Source of the DNA: a bacterium
GTDB lineage: Bacteria > Bacillota > Clostridia > Lachnospirales > Lachnospiraceae
Direction of reading: 5' to 3'
DNA: 42,818 bases
NCBI GenBank assembly: GCA_030524675.1
Contig: JAUNGE010000027.1
Coordinates: 1 to 42,818 of the forward strand
Positions within the stretch are counted from its first letter, which is position 1, and every line of letters starts with the position of its first letter. The notes under the pieces are model-generated. The model saw only the letters and a list, made by a program, of their open reading frames with translations. It had not been told where the DNA came from and did not search any database. Positions 25,099-33,145 of the stretch are shown here, piece by piece. The position numbers were made by a program, and so were the translations under genes.

Positions 25099-25644
25099 AT
25101 GGGAAGTTATCAGATCAAAACTCTTATGTATGGATTAAAAGATTATTATGCTTGTGCCGAAGATACCGAAAAGGTTATCATTAACTGTGCACTGGTCGCT
25201 GCCGGAGCAGATGCTGTAGGAAGCATCATCCCTGGTTTGGCTATTCCCGCTACGATTGCAAGCTGTTTCGGCGCAGTTTGGGTCATGTATGGACAGTTGT
25301 GCAGCACGCTTGGAATCTCACTGAAGGAACATACTTTAAAACTGCTTGCAAAAGCTGCCCTAGCTAATATCACCGCAAATCTGGGCGGAGCACTTGTTGC
25401 CATGTTTGCGGGAATGTTTATTCCTGGAGCATCCATCTTTGTATCTGCCGCTGTCACCTTCATTACAATCTATCTTGCAGGAATTGTGTTCCTGAACCTG
25501 ATTCTGAATATGGCAAAAAAAAGCGCAGACCCGTATACTTTCAGTGATATCAGCGCTGACGATATGAAGAAAACCGTCAGTGGAACAAAACTCAGCAAAG
25601 AAGATTTAGAAGCAGCAAGAAATGCTTATAATCAGAATAAATAA
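25099..25644 (+). CDS. 181-residue membrane protein, DUF697-like, unknown function
   Basis: Good ribosome site GGGAGG at 25087-25092. Strongly hydrophobic centre: VAAGADAVGSIIPGLAIPA, then ASCFGAVWVMYGQLC, and two long helices at about 92-145 (ANLGGALVAMFAGMFIPGAS and VTFITIYLAGIVFLNLIL). The alternation of AAxxP(G) loops with Gly/Ala-rich helices and the LxxxxG pattern recall DUF697/YcjF-type domains. The C-terminus is polar (LSKEDLEAARNAYNQNK). It probably works with the small peptide encoded just upstream. Function not known. Confidence 0.75.
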   Translation: MGSYQIKTLMYGLKDYYACAEDTEKVIINCALVAAGADAVGSIIPGLAIPATIASCFGAVWVMYGQLCSTLGISLKEHTLKLLAKAALANITANLGGALVAMFAGMFIPGASIFVSAAVTFITIYLAGIVFLNLILNMAKKSADPYTFSDISADDMKKTVSGTKLSKEDLEAARNAYNQNK

Positions 25645-25699
25645 ACGAAATCCATGCACTCAAAGAAACACAAATATCTGCAAACGAACACAAATACAG

Positions 25700-25848
25700 C
25701 ACCGTTGCAGGAGGATTCCAGACGGAATCCCTTGAAGAACGCCAGTGCTTAGCAAGAAAGCATACATCGTATGCCTTTCGAGCTTAGCACCTGCTGCGTT
25801 CTTCATGGAGCGAGAGCGCGATGACGTTGGAATCCCTCCTGCGCGGTG
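25700..25848. repeat. 149-bp near-palindromic element
   Basis: The ends CACCG/CGGTG and GCAGGAGG/CCTCCTGC pair, then ATTCCA with TGGAAT. Inside, GAAGAACGC pairs with GCGTTCTTC and TGCTTAGC nearly with GCTTAGCA, closing on GCATAC/GTATGC. A small hairpin GGATTCC-AGAC-GGAATCC competes with the outer stem. It is a long, almost fully paired structure with defined ends, unlike a terminator. It lies in the 382-bp gap between the 181-residue gene (+) and the lyase gene (-), where no gene is supported. Candidate palindromic mobile unit or structured RNA. Confidence 0.8.
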
Positions 25849-25850
25849 CG

Positions 25851-26026
25851 GACTCTATATCACTCATATCGCTCTCACGCAGATTCTATGTAACCCTTAT
25901 ATAAACTCTATACAACTCTTATGCAACCCCCGCGCAAATCTTACGTGGATTCCGCCCCAAATCATCTTGCATAGTCCTCGCACAAACCTTGCGCAAGCCC
26001 TGTACAGACTGCGCAAACTATGCAAA
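25851..26026. repeat. degenerate short repeats next to the lyase gene
   Basis: Recurring blocks of roughly 12-16 bp such as TATGCAACCC, GCGCAAATCT, GCACAAACCT, GCGCAAGCCC, GCGCAAACTA, TATGCAAACTA fill the stretch before the lyase stop codon. They are imperfect and carry short frames on both strands that I regard as chance. Confidence 0.4.
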
Positions 26027-28669
26027 CTACGCTTTTCTAAAAAAATTTTCCGGCATTCCCTCCACCAGCTTATCTGTCTCCTCCAGTGTCTTTGGAAGTG
26101 ACTCACGAATAAATTCCAGAACCACAATCACATTCAGGCACCACTGGGCTGCAAAATTCGTAGAAATCCACGGAATTTCGACAAGATTTTCCTGATTTCC
26201 CTTACTCTGCAGCACAACACTCTTCATGCCATCATGGTTGCCTCCGTGAACCAGCGCATGAAGCAGGTGACGCCATGTGCGTTCTGCCAAAACCTCATCT
26301 TTCAGATACCATGCTCCATATGCACCCATAGCAGCGGCCATAAATGGAAGGCTGAACTCTCTCTCCCCAATCAGCCCATTCGATTCCTGAAGTTGCTGTT
26401 CTCTCGGCAGATAATAGAATCTTCCATACTCTGCCATCATGCGCTTCCACTCTTCATCCTCCAGAAGGTCTGCCATCTCCATCCACACCTGCGGCGCTCC
26501 CATACAAATCTGCAAATGGGTACCGCCTGCTGCCCGCTCACCGATATAGCGGAGGTGTACACTCTTCGGGTCAAACTCAAAGTCTGGTCCAGAAACCAGC
26601 TTTAATGGCGCATTCTTGATATCCGTCATACCAATTTCAATTTTTTCCCTATATTTGCCATCATGGAATCGTTCCCACTGCGTCATCCAGTTTGCACAGA
26701 GTGAAGACCAATCCGGCCCGCTTCTCGCATGGCTTGGATACACCATCTCGTTCTTGTCATAGAAATCGCCCAGCGGGTCCTTGTTCAAAAACGTCATCTC
26801 ATTATCTTTTAACTCGTCAAAAATATCTTCCAGGCGTCTGTCACCCGTCATGTAATAATAGAAGCGATGATGCGCCGCCATAGCTATACGCGCTTCCTTG
26901 CACGGGCATCCCCAGTGTCTCACATTGTGGCGGGAGCCAAGCCCCTTGTACTTTCCCATATGGTACACATCCACCTCAGAAGCATGGCGGGACAATTTTT
27001 CCGCCAACTCAAAAATATCTTCCCTTCCGCTTCTCATAAACGCATACCACAACCACAGTGTCGGCACCAGCTCTGTATTGTCCCATGCATACCCGCCCAT
27101 ATCATACCGCCACATATGGCGCTCTTTGTCATAGGTGTGCATGAAATCGCCGTAATTGAACATACCGTACCAATTTCTCTGTTTTACCTCATTCTTATAG
27201 AACTCTACCGCCCGATCCAGCTGTTCCTCAAGCCAGTTTTCCATCTCATTTTCTTTCGATGGAAGAGACCAGTAGCCAAACGCGCGCATCTTGTGATAAA
27301 ATTCCGGATCTGCAGCATACTGTACTGGATGCTTCACATTCTCCGTAAATACAGATAATTCTGTATCCGTCGGAATAATCTCCTCCGAGAATGTCACAGA
27401 ACACTCATTGGTGCAGGCAATTCCATACGGGGTGGCACCCTTGTAATCATATCCCTCATAGTACACCTGATTGTAGCCGCGGTTCGCATAGTGGCGAAAA
27501 TCCATCGCCTGCGCCGCCGGAGACCAGAACCACACAGTCGCCTGTGCCGTGTCCTCTGTCAGGTCACAAAACGTATACCCCGACGGATACTTTTCCCAGA
27601 AATCGCGGATAGAAAACATCACTGACCCGTTCTCCGAACCAAAGGCTGCGCCGCCCTCACTCTTTGTTCCCTGCAGGCAGTCCAGATAACAGCAGTTATC
27701 CGCCTTGATTTTTTTGCGGATTCCAAAATGACTCACACTGTCCTGACAGAAATCATACTCACTCCAGAACGGCATGTCACGAAGAACCGTGTTGACCGTC
27801 TCCTCATCTTTTCCCATCGGTTCCAGCTTTTCTCCCGCCATCTGCGCCGCATATATCTCCTGCGGCACTCTCGGCCTCCAGCTGAGAAGATTTGCCAGGC
27901 TTTCATGGAACGTACCATAATCGCCCATAAATTTCACATGGCGGTTGTAGACCTTGCCCGTCTGCGGCACCTGAAAACGGATTCCGAGTCCCTTCAGGAA
28001 ATCTTTATCCTCATCCCCGTCATACATAAATGTGTGGGTAAAATCCAGATGCTTACTGTTAAAGCCAATTTTCATGCGAATGACAAACGGAAATCTTGTC
28101 TCCCCATTTTTTGCCTCATGGTATCCCACATATTTCACAGTAACCTGCACAGCACCCTTATCTTCAATGGAAACTTCCTTGATTCTGGAAGTGTACTCTC
28201 TCGTGAGCTTTCCTGAATTTCCATCCCACTCCATCGGCTGTTCCAAAAGAAGCACTGGCTCTGCATTCTTCAAAAAAGGTTTTCCCTGCCAGGAAGCGCT
28301 CTCAAAGAGATGATTGCTTTCCTTTGAAATCTCCACATCCAGAGCTCCTGCATGCACTTTCAATAAGTTACCTTGGTCTGCATCTAACTCACAGGTACCA
28401 TTCACGCCACAGGAAGCAGCAGATACTGCTTTCTTCACAGGCAGCACTTCAATCTCATCATCCAGAGCAGCAGCATCTGCCGTATGAGCAGTCCACTTCA
28501 CACTGCCATCTGGCCAGTACGCTGTAATGCGCGTCTGCATCAAAACCGGAGTTCCATCCGCATTTTTCAGCGCATACTCTGTATTTTCAGTGCATTTTCC
28601 TTGCTCCCACATACATCCCCATGTTGTATATCCTGTTTTTTCTCTGTGTCCCAGTGTATGTAATTTCAT
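26027..28669 (-). CDS. exo-rhamnogalacturonan lyase family protein (YetA/PcRGLX-like, PL26-like)
   Basis: 880 residues from ATG 28669 (MKLHTLGHREKTG), seven bases after AGAGG; the frame extends to 28753, but that region lacks a ribosome site. No signal peptide, so it acts in the cytoplasm on imported oligosaccharides. The layout matches the YetA/PcRGLX family: an N-terminal barrel-like domain (TTWGCMWEQGKC, AYWPDGSVKWTAHTA), a central sheet domain (about 120-480) and an alpha/alpha-barrel rich in Trp, Tyr and His (MFNYGDFMHTYDKERHMWRYD). The family name and substrate (unsaturated rhamnogalacturonan ends) come from known relatives and from the Lpl-like importer upstream. Lyase activity is inferred. 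Confidence 0.8.
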   Translation of the reverse strand: MKLHTLGHREKTGYTTWGCMWEQGKCTENTEYALKNADGTPVLMQTRITAYWPDGSVKWTAHTADAAALDDEIEVLPVKKAVSAASCGVNGTCELDADQGNLLKVHAGALDVEISKESNHLFESASWQGKPFLKNAEPVLLLEQPMEWDGNSGKLTREYTSRIKEVSIEDKGAVQVTVKYVGYHEAKNGETRFPFVIRMKIGFNSKHLDFTHTFMYDGDEDKDFLKGLGIRFQVPQTGKVYNRHVKFMGDYGTFHESLANLLSWRPRVPQEIYAAQMAGEKLEPMGKDEETVNTVLRDMPFWSEYDFCQDSVSHFGIRKKIKADNCCYLDCLQGTKSEGGAAFGSENGSVMFSIRDFWEKYPSGYTFCDLTEDTAQATVWFWSPAAQAMDFRHYANRGYNQVYYEGYDYKGATPYGIACTNECSVTFSEEIIPTDTELSVFTENVKHPVQYAADPEFYHKMRAFGYWSLPSKENEMENWLEEQLDRAVEFYKNEVKQRNWYGMFNYGDFMHTYDKERHMWRYDMGGYAWDNTELVPTLWLWYAFMRSGREDIFELAEKLSRHASEVDVYHMGKYKGLGSRHNVRHWGCPCKEARIAMAAHHRFYYYMTGDRRLEDIFDELKDNEMTFLNKDPLGDFYDKNEMVYPSHARSGPDWSSLCANWMTQWERFHDGKYREKIEIGMTDIKNAPLKLVSGPDFEFDPKSVHLRYIGERAAGGTHLQICMGAPQVWMEMADLLEDEEWKRMMAEYGRFYYLPREQQLQESNGLIGEREFSLPFMAAAMGAYGAWYLKDEVLAERTWRHLLHALVHGGNHDGMKSVVLQSKGNQENLVEIPWISTNFAAQWCLNVIVVLEFIRESLPKTLEETDKLVEGMPENFFRKA

Positions 28670-28802
28670 CTTTTTCCCTCTTTTTGCTGTTTTCTCAACG
28701 CTTTTTATTATGCTTTCACTACGCTCGTCACCATATGTTTCATTAAATTTCATTATGCTTTGTTATGTTTTGTTATATTTTGTATGCTTGATTCTATGCA
28801 GA

Positions 28803-28838
28803 AAGGCCCCAGGCACTATTTCCAGCACCTGAAGCCTT
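28803..28838 (-). promoter_or_regulatory. intergenic hairpin between the LplA-like and lyase genes
   Basis: A 15-bp stem with four G-T wobbles (28803-28817 with 28824-28838) and a 6-base loop. On the minus strand only a short T run follows, so it may act as a partial terminator or protect the upstream mRNA and lower lyase expression relative to the binding protein. The rest of 28670-28963 is AT-rich and shows no gene. Confidence 0.55.
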
Positions 28839-28963
28839 CCATCTTTCCGTTCGTAACTCAGGAACTTACTCCAATACAAAGCCACCGCCGGACTGCAAAT
28901 TTATCTGTTATCCCCTCTATAAAGAACTTGCTTAAAAGTCAAATGTTTCGGCTTTCTGCGTCA

Positions 28964-30550
28964 TTATTTTGTAGTATCTTCCTGATACAGTTTGTTGATT
29001 TCCTCAACCAGTCTGTCACCGCCGCGCTCCAGCCACTGTTTTGCTGCTGCCTCAAAGCCGGCATCATCAATCTGTCCACAGATATACTGTGTTCTTGCAT
29101 CATCAATAATCTGCTCAATATCTGTACCAACCTCAGCGTTTACTTCAGAGTTTGCCAGATATCCCAGGGCTGGGTTAAACACTGCATACTGCTCGTTCTT
29201 TGCATAAGCAGCTGCCTGAGCCAGGTTTGGCTCGTCTTTTTCCAGTGCCGGACTGGTGGATTCCAGTTTTGGAATATAGCACAGACACTGATTCAGACCA
29301 GAACTTGGGGACTGCTGCGGTTCCAGTGCATTTCTCTTTACAATATTGCCTGCCTCATTCAAGTCATAAGTAACGCCTTCCAGGCCATAGTCTGCCAGTA
29401 TCAGCATCTCATCGTCGCACATCTTATCCAGGAAGTGCAGACAGTTCTTTACATCTTCCTCTGTCTTTGCGCCAGCTTTGGTAATCATATAGTATCCGTT
29501 AAATCCGCTTGTTGCCAGAGTCTTTCCGTTGATCGGGCCTACCAGAGTCATAGACGCATTCTTGGATGGATCTACAACAGACTTCACATCATTGGTATTG
29601 AAGTATGTCCAGATACGCTTTCCGCTGTCCATAACATCGATGAAGCAGCCGGACTCACCCTTCTTACAGCTATCCTGGAATGTACCAGAGTCTACTGTCG
29701 CCCAGTCTTTTCTGATTAAACCATCTTCATATATTTTTCTCATCCACTTCAGGGCTTCCATAAACTCTTCTGTCTGATGAACCGGAACCAGCTTTCCGTC
29801 CTGCTCTACCCACTCATTGCCGCAGCCAAACCATGTCTGAATGATATCCAGAGGTCCTGTGTACTTTGTCATTTCCAGACCATATGTATCATCTTTTCCG
29901 TTTCCGTCCGGATCTTCGTAGGTAAACTTGTACATCATATCGTACACTTCTTCGATTGTCTCAGGATCTTTTGTAATTCCTACAGCCTCAGCCCAGTCTG
30001 TACGGTAGGAGAAGCCGAAACGTCCGATTGCTCTCGCACGGTAAATACCGATAATCTTTCCATCTACTGTCAAAGCCTTCAATACGTTTGGATTTGCCTG
30101 AGACAGATTCGGATATGCTTCCGCATCCTGAAGGTATGGAGTCAAATCCCAGAAAGCGCCTTTTCTCGCTGCATCCACTACGTTTGCAGTCAAATCGCCA
30201 GAAGCAGTCAGTACCATTGGCATATTGTCCTTATCCATCAGAGTCAATCCCAATTTCTCTTTGTAAGTATCATTCGCCTCCCACTGCCACTCTACATGTG
30301 TGTTGGTGTAATCCTCATATCTCTTGATAACTTCGTCAGAATGTTCATTTTTCAGGTCTGTTCCATAGAAGGAAGTTGTCATAAAAGTGATAGTTGGCTT
30401 TCCACTCTCTGTTGTTGCTGCGCTTCCTCCTTCTGCCTTCTTTGTCTCCCCTCCGTCATTTGAGGAAGAACCGCCTCCACATGCGGCCAGGGACAGTGCC
30501 ATTGCACCGGCCAATGTTACGGACATTGCTTTTTTCCATGTCTTTCTCAT
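28964..30550 (-). CDS. extracellular oligosaccharide-binding lipoprotein (LplA/YtcQ-like)
   Basis: 528 residues. Lipobox LAAC (Cys near residue 24) after a signal peptide, a Gly/Ser linker, then a type 1 solute-binding fold (PTITFMTTSFYGTDL, MPMVLTASGDLTANVVDAARKGAFWDLTPYL, IYRARAIGRFGFSYRTDW). Length and motifs match the LplA/YtcQ family that serves complex sugars in Bacillus and Paenibacillus. Here it would capture rhamnogalacturonan fragments for LplB/LplC-like permeases. AAGGAG precedes ATG 30550. A perfect 25-bp tandem duplication lies immediately upstream. No dedicated ATPase is in the window; such importers usually share an MsmK-type ATPase. Confidence 0.9.
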   Translation of the reverse strand: MRKTWKKAMSVTLAGAMALSLAACGGGSSSNDGGETKKAEGGSAATTESGKPTITFMTTSFYGTDLKNEHSDEVIKRYEDYTNTHVEWQWEANDTYKEKLGLTLMDKDNMPMVLTASGDLTANVVDAARKGAFWDLTPYLQDAEAYPNLSQANPNVLKALTVDGKIIGIYRARAIGRFGFSYRTDWAEAVGITKDPETIEEVYDMMYKFTYEDPDGNGKDDTYGLEMTKYTGPLDIIQTWFGCGNEWVEQDGKLVPVHQTEEFMEALKWMRKIYEDGLIRKDWATVDSGTFQDSCKKGESGCFIDVMDSGKRIWTYFNTNDVKSVVDPSKNASMTLVGPINGKTLATSGFNGYYMITKAGAKTEEDVKNCLHFLDKMCDDEMLILADYGLEGVTYDLNEAGNIVKRNALEPQQSPSSGLNQCLCYIPKLESTSPALEKDEPNLAQAAAYAKNEQYAVFNPALGYLANSEVNAEVGTDIEQIIDDARTQYICGQIDDAGFEAAAKQWLERGGDRLVEEINKLYQEDTTK

Positions 30551-30565
30551 AATACTTTTCTCCTT

Positions 30566-30615
30566 TTCCTACTTTATTTTTTGTTTCCAATTCCTACTTT
30601 ATTTTTTGTTTCCAA
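30566..30615. repeat. perfect 25-bp tandem duplication
   Basis: Two exact 25-bp units (30566-30590 and 30591-30615), rich in T on the plus strand, A-rich on the minus strand where each ends GTAGGAA. It directly precedes the ribosome site of the LplA-like gene in the 129-bp gap after the LplC-like gene. Confidence 0.9.
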
Positions 30616-30679
30616 TCTTCTGGCAAACGCCTCATGAATAAACGAATAAGCACTTCACAGATAAGCGTTTCAGACAGCT

Positions 30680-31582
30680 TTAGCCCTTCACAGCTCCAAC
30701 CATAACGCCCTGTGTGAAATATTTCTGAACAAACGGGTAAATCAACAGAATCGGAACGGTTGCTACTACAGTAGTCGCCATCTTTACCGCCTTCTCCGGA
30801 GGCATACCGAATGGACCCCAGTCAAAACCGCTCTCTGTCGTCACTGCAGAAGTCAGGAAGATGATTCTGCGCAGTACAATCTGAACTACTTCTTTGTTTT
30901 TATCAGAAATATACATCATGGCATTGAAGTAAGAGTTCCAGTGTGTTACTGCGTAGAACAAAGATACACTGGCCAGCACAGGCTTTGACAGCGGCAGAAT
31001 AATCTTGATAAAAGTCTGCCCATCGTTACATCCATCAATTCTCGCCGCCTCTTCCAGCTCCATCGGCATACCCTGGAAGAAGTTTTTGATGATAATCATA
31101 TTAAACGGGTTGATGGCTCCAGGAAGCCACAGTGCCCAGAAGGTATCTCTCAAATGCAGCACATTCGCAACCATAATGTAAGTCGGCACCATACCGCCTG
31201 AAAACAGCATGGTGACAATAACCATGTTGGTGAAGAATGTTCTTCCCTTAAAATACGGTCTGGACAGCGGATAAGCCAACGTACAGGAAAAGAACATGTT
31301 GATAAGAGTACCTACCAGAGTCACAAAAATAGAATTCTTCAAACCATTGATTGCATCGCCTGTCTTGAAAATGTACTGGTACGCATTCAAAGATACTGTA
31401 CGCGGAATCAGGAAAAATGCACGCTCCGTCAACTCTCGCTCTGTGGCGAAGGAACCTGCCACAATATAGATAAATGGAAGTACCGTAAGCAATGCAGCCA
31501 TTGCCACAATCAGATAGATGATAACCTGAACTGCCTGGTCTGCTGGACTTCTTTTTACTTTTAATGTCTTTGTTTTTGCCAT
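30680..31582 (-). CDS. carbohydrate ABC transporter permease (LplC-like)
   Basis: 300 residues with six membrane helices, MalG type. The ABC coupling motif is EEAARIDGCNDGQTFIKIILP, and the C-terminus is FVQKYFTQGVMVGAVKG, typical of LplC/YtcP. It starts 18 bp after the LplB-like stop with an AAGGGGG site. Works with the LplB-like protein to carry oligosaccharides through the membrane. Confidence 0.92.
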   Translation of the reverse strand: MAKTKTLKVKRSPADQAVQVIIYLIVAMAALLTVLPFIYIVAGSFATERELTERAFFLIPRTVSLNAYQYIFKTGDAINGLKNSIFVTLVGTLINMFFSCTLAYPLSRPYFKGRTFFTNMVIVTMLFSGGMVPTYIMVANVLHLRDTFWALWLPGAINPFNMIIIKNFFQGMPMELEEAARIDGCNDGQTFIKIILPLSKPVLASVSLFYAVTHWNSYFNAMMYISDKNKEVVQIVLRRIIFLTSAVTTESGFDWGPFGMPPEKAVKMATTVVATVPILLIYPFVQKYFTQGVMVGAVKG

Positions 31583-31600
31583 AGCTGCAATTTCCCCCTT

Positions 31601-32557
31601 TTAATAGAATCCAGACTCGCCAAAGAGCTGTGCCAGCTTGTTTGCTCCTAATACCATAATCATACTGACAATAGACTTAAACATACCTGCCGCGGTTGCC
31701 AGGGAATAGTTTCCTTGTACAACGCCTTTTGTATAGATATAGGTATCGAACACCTCGGAAACGGCACGGTTCATGGAGTTCTGCATCAGGAAAATCTGCT
31801 CATATCCTGTATTTAAGATGGAACCAACCTTCAAAATCAGCATAATTACAATCGTAGAACGGATAGCGGGAAGGGTGATATGCCACATCTTCTGCCAACG
31901 GTTCGCACCATCGACCTCAGCTGCCTCATACAGCTGCACATCCACGCCTGATAATGCCGCCAGGAAGATAATCGTACCGTATCCAGTTTCCTTCCACATG
32001 CTCTGCCCAATCAGCATAGGCACAAACAGCTTTGGATTGGACATAAAGTCTGGTGCGTTGTTCCTTCCAAAAATCAAGGTCAACCAGTGGTACACGATAC
32101 CATCTGTTGTGCTGAACAGCTGTAAAGTCAAGGACGCTACAATCACCATGGAAATAAAGTGCGGTATGTAAACCATTGTCTGCGCTATGCGCTTAAATGC
32201 TATATTCTTGATTTCATTCAGTAACAATGCTAAAATAATCGGCATCGGAAAATAAAAAATCAAGCTGGCAATCGAAATGGAAAGTGTATTCTTCAAAAGT
32301 CTCAGGAAATCTGGACCTGTGAAAAACTTCTTAAATACGCTGAGTCCTACAAATGGACTGTGGATAAATGCTCCGATTGCGGAATCTCCATTATAAGGAC
32401 TGAAATCCTGGAATGCCATTACCAGACCGCCCATAGGAAAATAATTGAATACTATCATATACAGCACGCCTGGAATTATCATAAGATATAACCAGAAATG
32501 GCTCTTTATGGAATGCTGCAGACTCCCTGTCTTGGGCTTGGCTTTCATCTTCTCCAT
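31601..32557 (-). CDS. carbohydrate ABC transporter permease (LplB-like)
   Basis: 318 residues, MalF-type membrane protein of the LplB/YteP family. Motifs: WLYLMIIPGVLYMIVFNYFP, GLVMAFQDFSPYNG and coupling loop YEAAEVDGANRWQKMWHITLP. I take ATG 32557, with AGGAG plus GAGAG just upstream; an ATG at 32584 has no such site. First gene of the importer-lyase unit; its promoter lies about 130 bp upstream. Confidence 0.92.
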   Translation of the reverse strand: MEKMKAKPKTGSLQHSIKSHFWLYLMIIPGVLYMIVFNYFPMGGLVMAFQDFSPYNGDSAIGAFIHSPFVGLSVFKKFFTGPDFLRLLKNTLSISIASLIFYFPMPIILALLLNEIKNIAFKRIAQTMVYIPHFISMVIVASLTLQLFSTTDGIVYHWLTLIFGRNNAPDFMSNPKLFVPMLIGQSMWKETGYGTIIFLAALSGVDVQLYEAAEVDGANRWQKMWHITLPAIRSTIVIMLILKVGSILNTGYEQIFLMQNSMNRAVSEVFDTYIYTKGVVQGNYSLATAAGMFKSIVSMIMVLGANKLAQLFGESGFY

Positions 32558-32688
32558 ATTCTCTCTCCTCTCCTGAATCTCCATCCACAGCCTTTCTCTA
32601 TTCGGTCTCTCTTCTCTCTTCTTCAGGCTGTGGTGAAATTCGTCATTGTGCTTATTTTTTTACTTTTACGGCGCCGCTTTGTGAGCAT

Positions 32689-32718
32689 ATTGTATATCCC
32701 ATTTTATATTTTTGTAAA
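32689..32718 (-). promoter_or_regulatory. candidate promoter of the importer-lyase operon
   Basis: Minus strand TTTACA (32713-32718), 18-bp spacer, TACAAT (32689-32694); TATACA with a 16-bp spacer is an alternative -10. It starts a leader of about 130 nt before the LplB-like gene. Confidence 0.55.
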
Positions 32719-32746
32719 TAATCATTTTCTAACCTGTTTTTATCGG

Positions 32747-32905
32747 ATTATCTTTTGAAAAAACCTTGTAAAATCAACGTTTTTGGCATATATCCCAAAT
32801 GAAAGTTATCACGATTCTTCTGCGATTTTCCTAAAAATTTCAAAATGATAATTTATTTTTATTTAGATAATCTATCAAAAACAATCCGTTTTTTTCGCTA
32901 TTATC
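32747..32905. promoter_or_regulatory. cluster of GATAAT motifs upstream of the importer operon
   Basis: GATAATTTAT (32847-32856) and GATAATCTAT (32866-32875) are direct repeats 19 bp apart; inverted ATTATC occurs at 32747-32752 and 32900-32905. They could be sites for the AraC-type regulator encoded next door. The region is very AT-rich, so chance is a real alternative. Confidence 0.25.
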
Positions 32906-32935
32906 TGGTATTTTTCAACAACCTTTCTCCTATAA

Positions 32936-33001
32936 CGCAAAAACTTCATGGGAAGCTTTTTGCATACCATTCTGGCACACTAACATCCTCCCATGAAGTT
33001 T
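32936..33001 (-). terminator. terminator of the regulator operon
   Basis: Perfect 13-bp stem (32941-32953 with 32989-33001) closing a 35-base loop, followed on the minus strand by a T run. It ends the DUF1961-GH2-regulator unit and isolates it from the importer promoter. Confidence 0.8.
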
Positions 33002-33145
33002 CCATACAATTTTTCTTTTTGTTCTAACTCTTCTATTTTTCTTTTTGTTTGTTTCGTTTTTTTGTTTTGTTTCTTTGTTTCTTTTTTTTCGCTTCTTTTA
33101 TTTTGTTTCTTTTGCTTTACTTCTTCTTTTTTGGCTCTTTTTCTC
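33002..33145. repeat. low-complexity pyrimidine/purine tract
   Basis: About 140 bases, almost all T with scattered C and G on the plus strand (units like TTTGTTTC and TTCTTTT), hence an A-rich, purine-heavy 3' untranslated region on the regulator mRNA. Frames across it encode only Lys/Gln/Glu runs and are not real genes. Confidence 0.6.

Noticed and set aside
25745-26127. Frames on both strands over the palindrome and degenerate repeats
   Set aside because: No ribosome sites, low-complexity products, and overlap with the end of the lyase gene.
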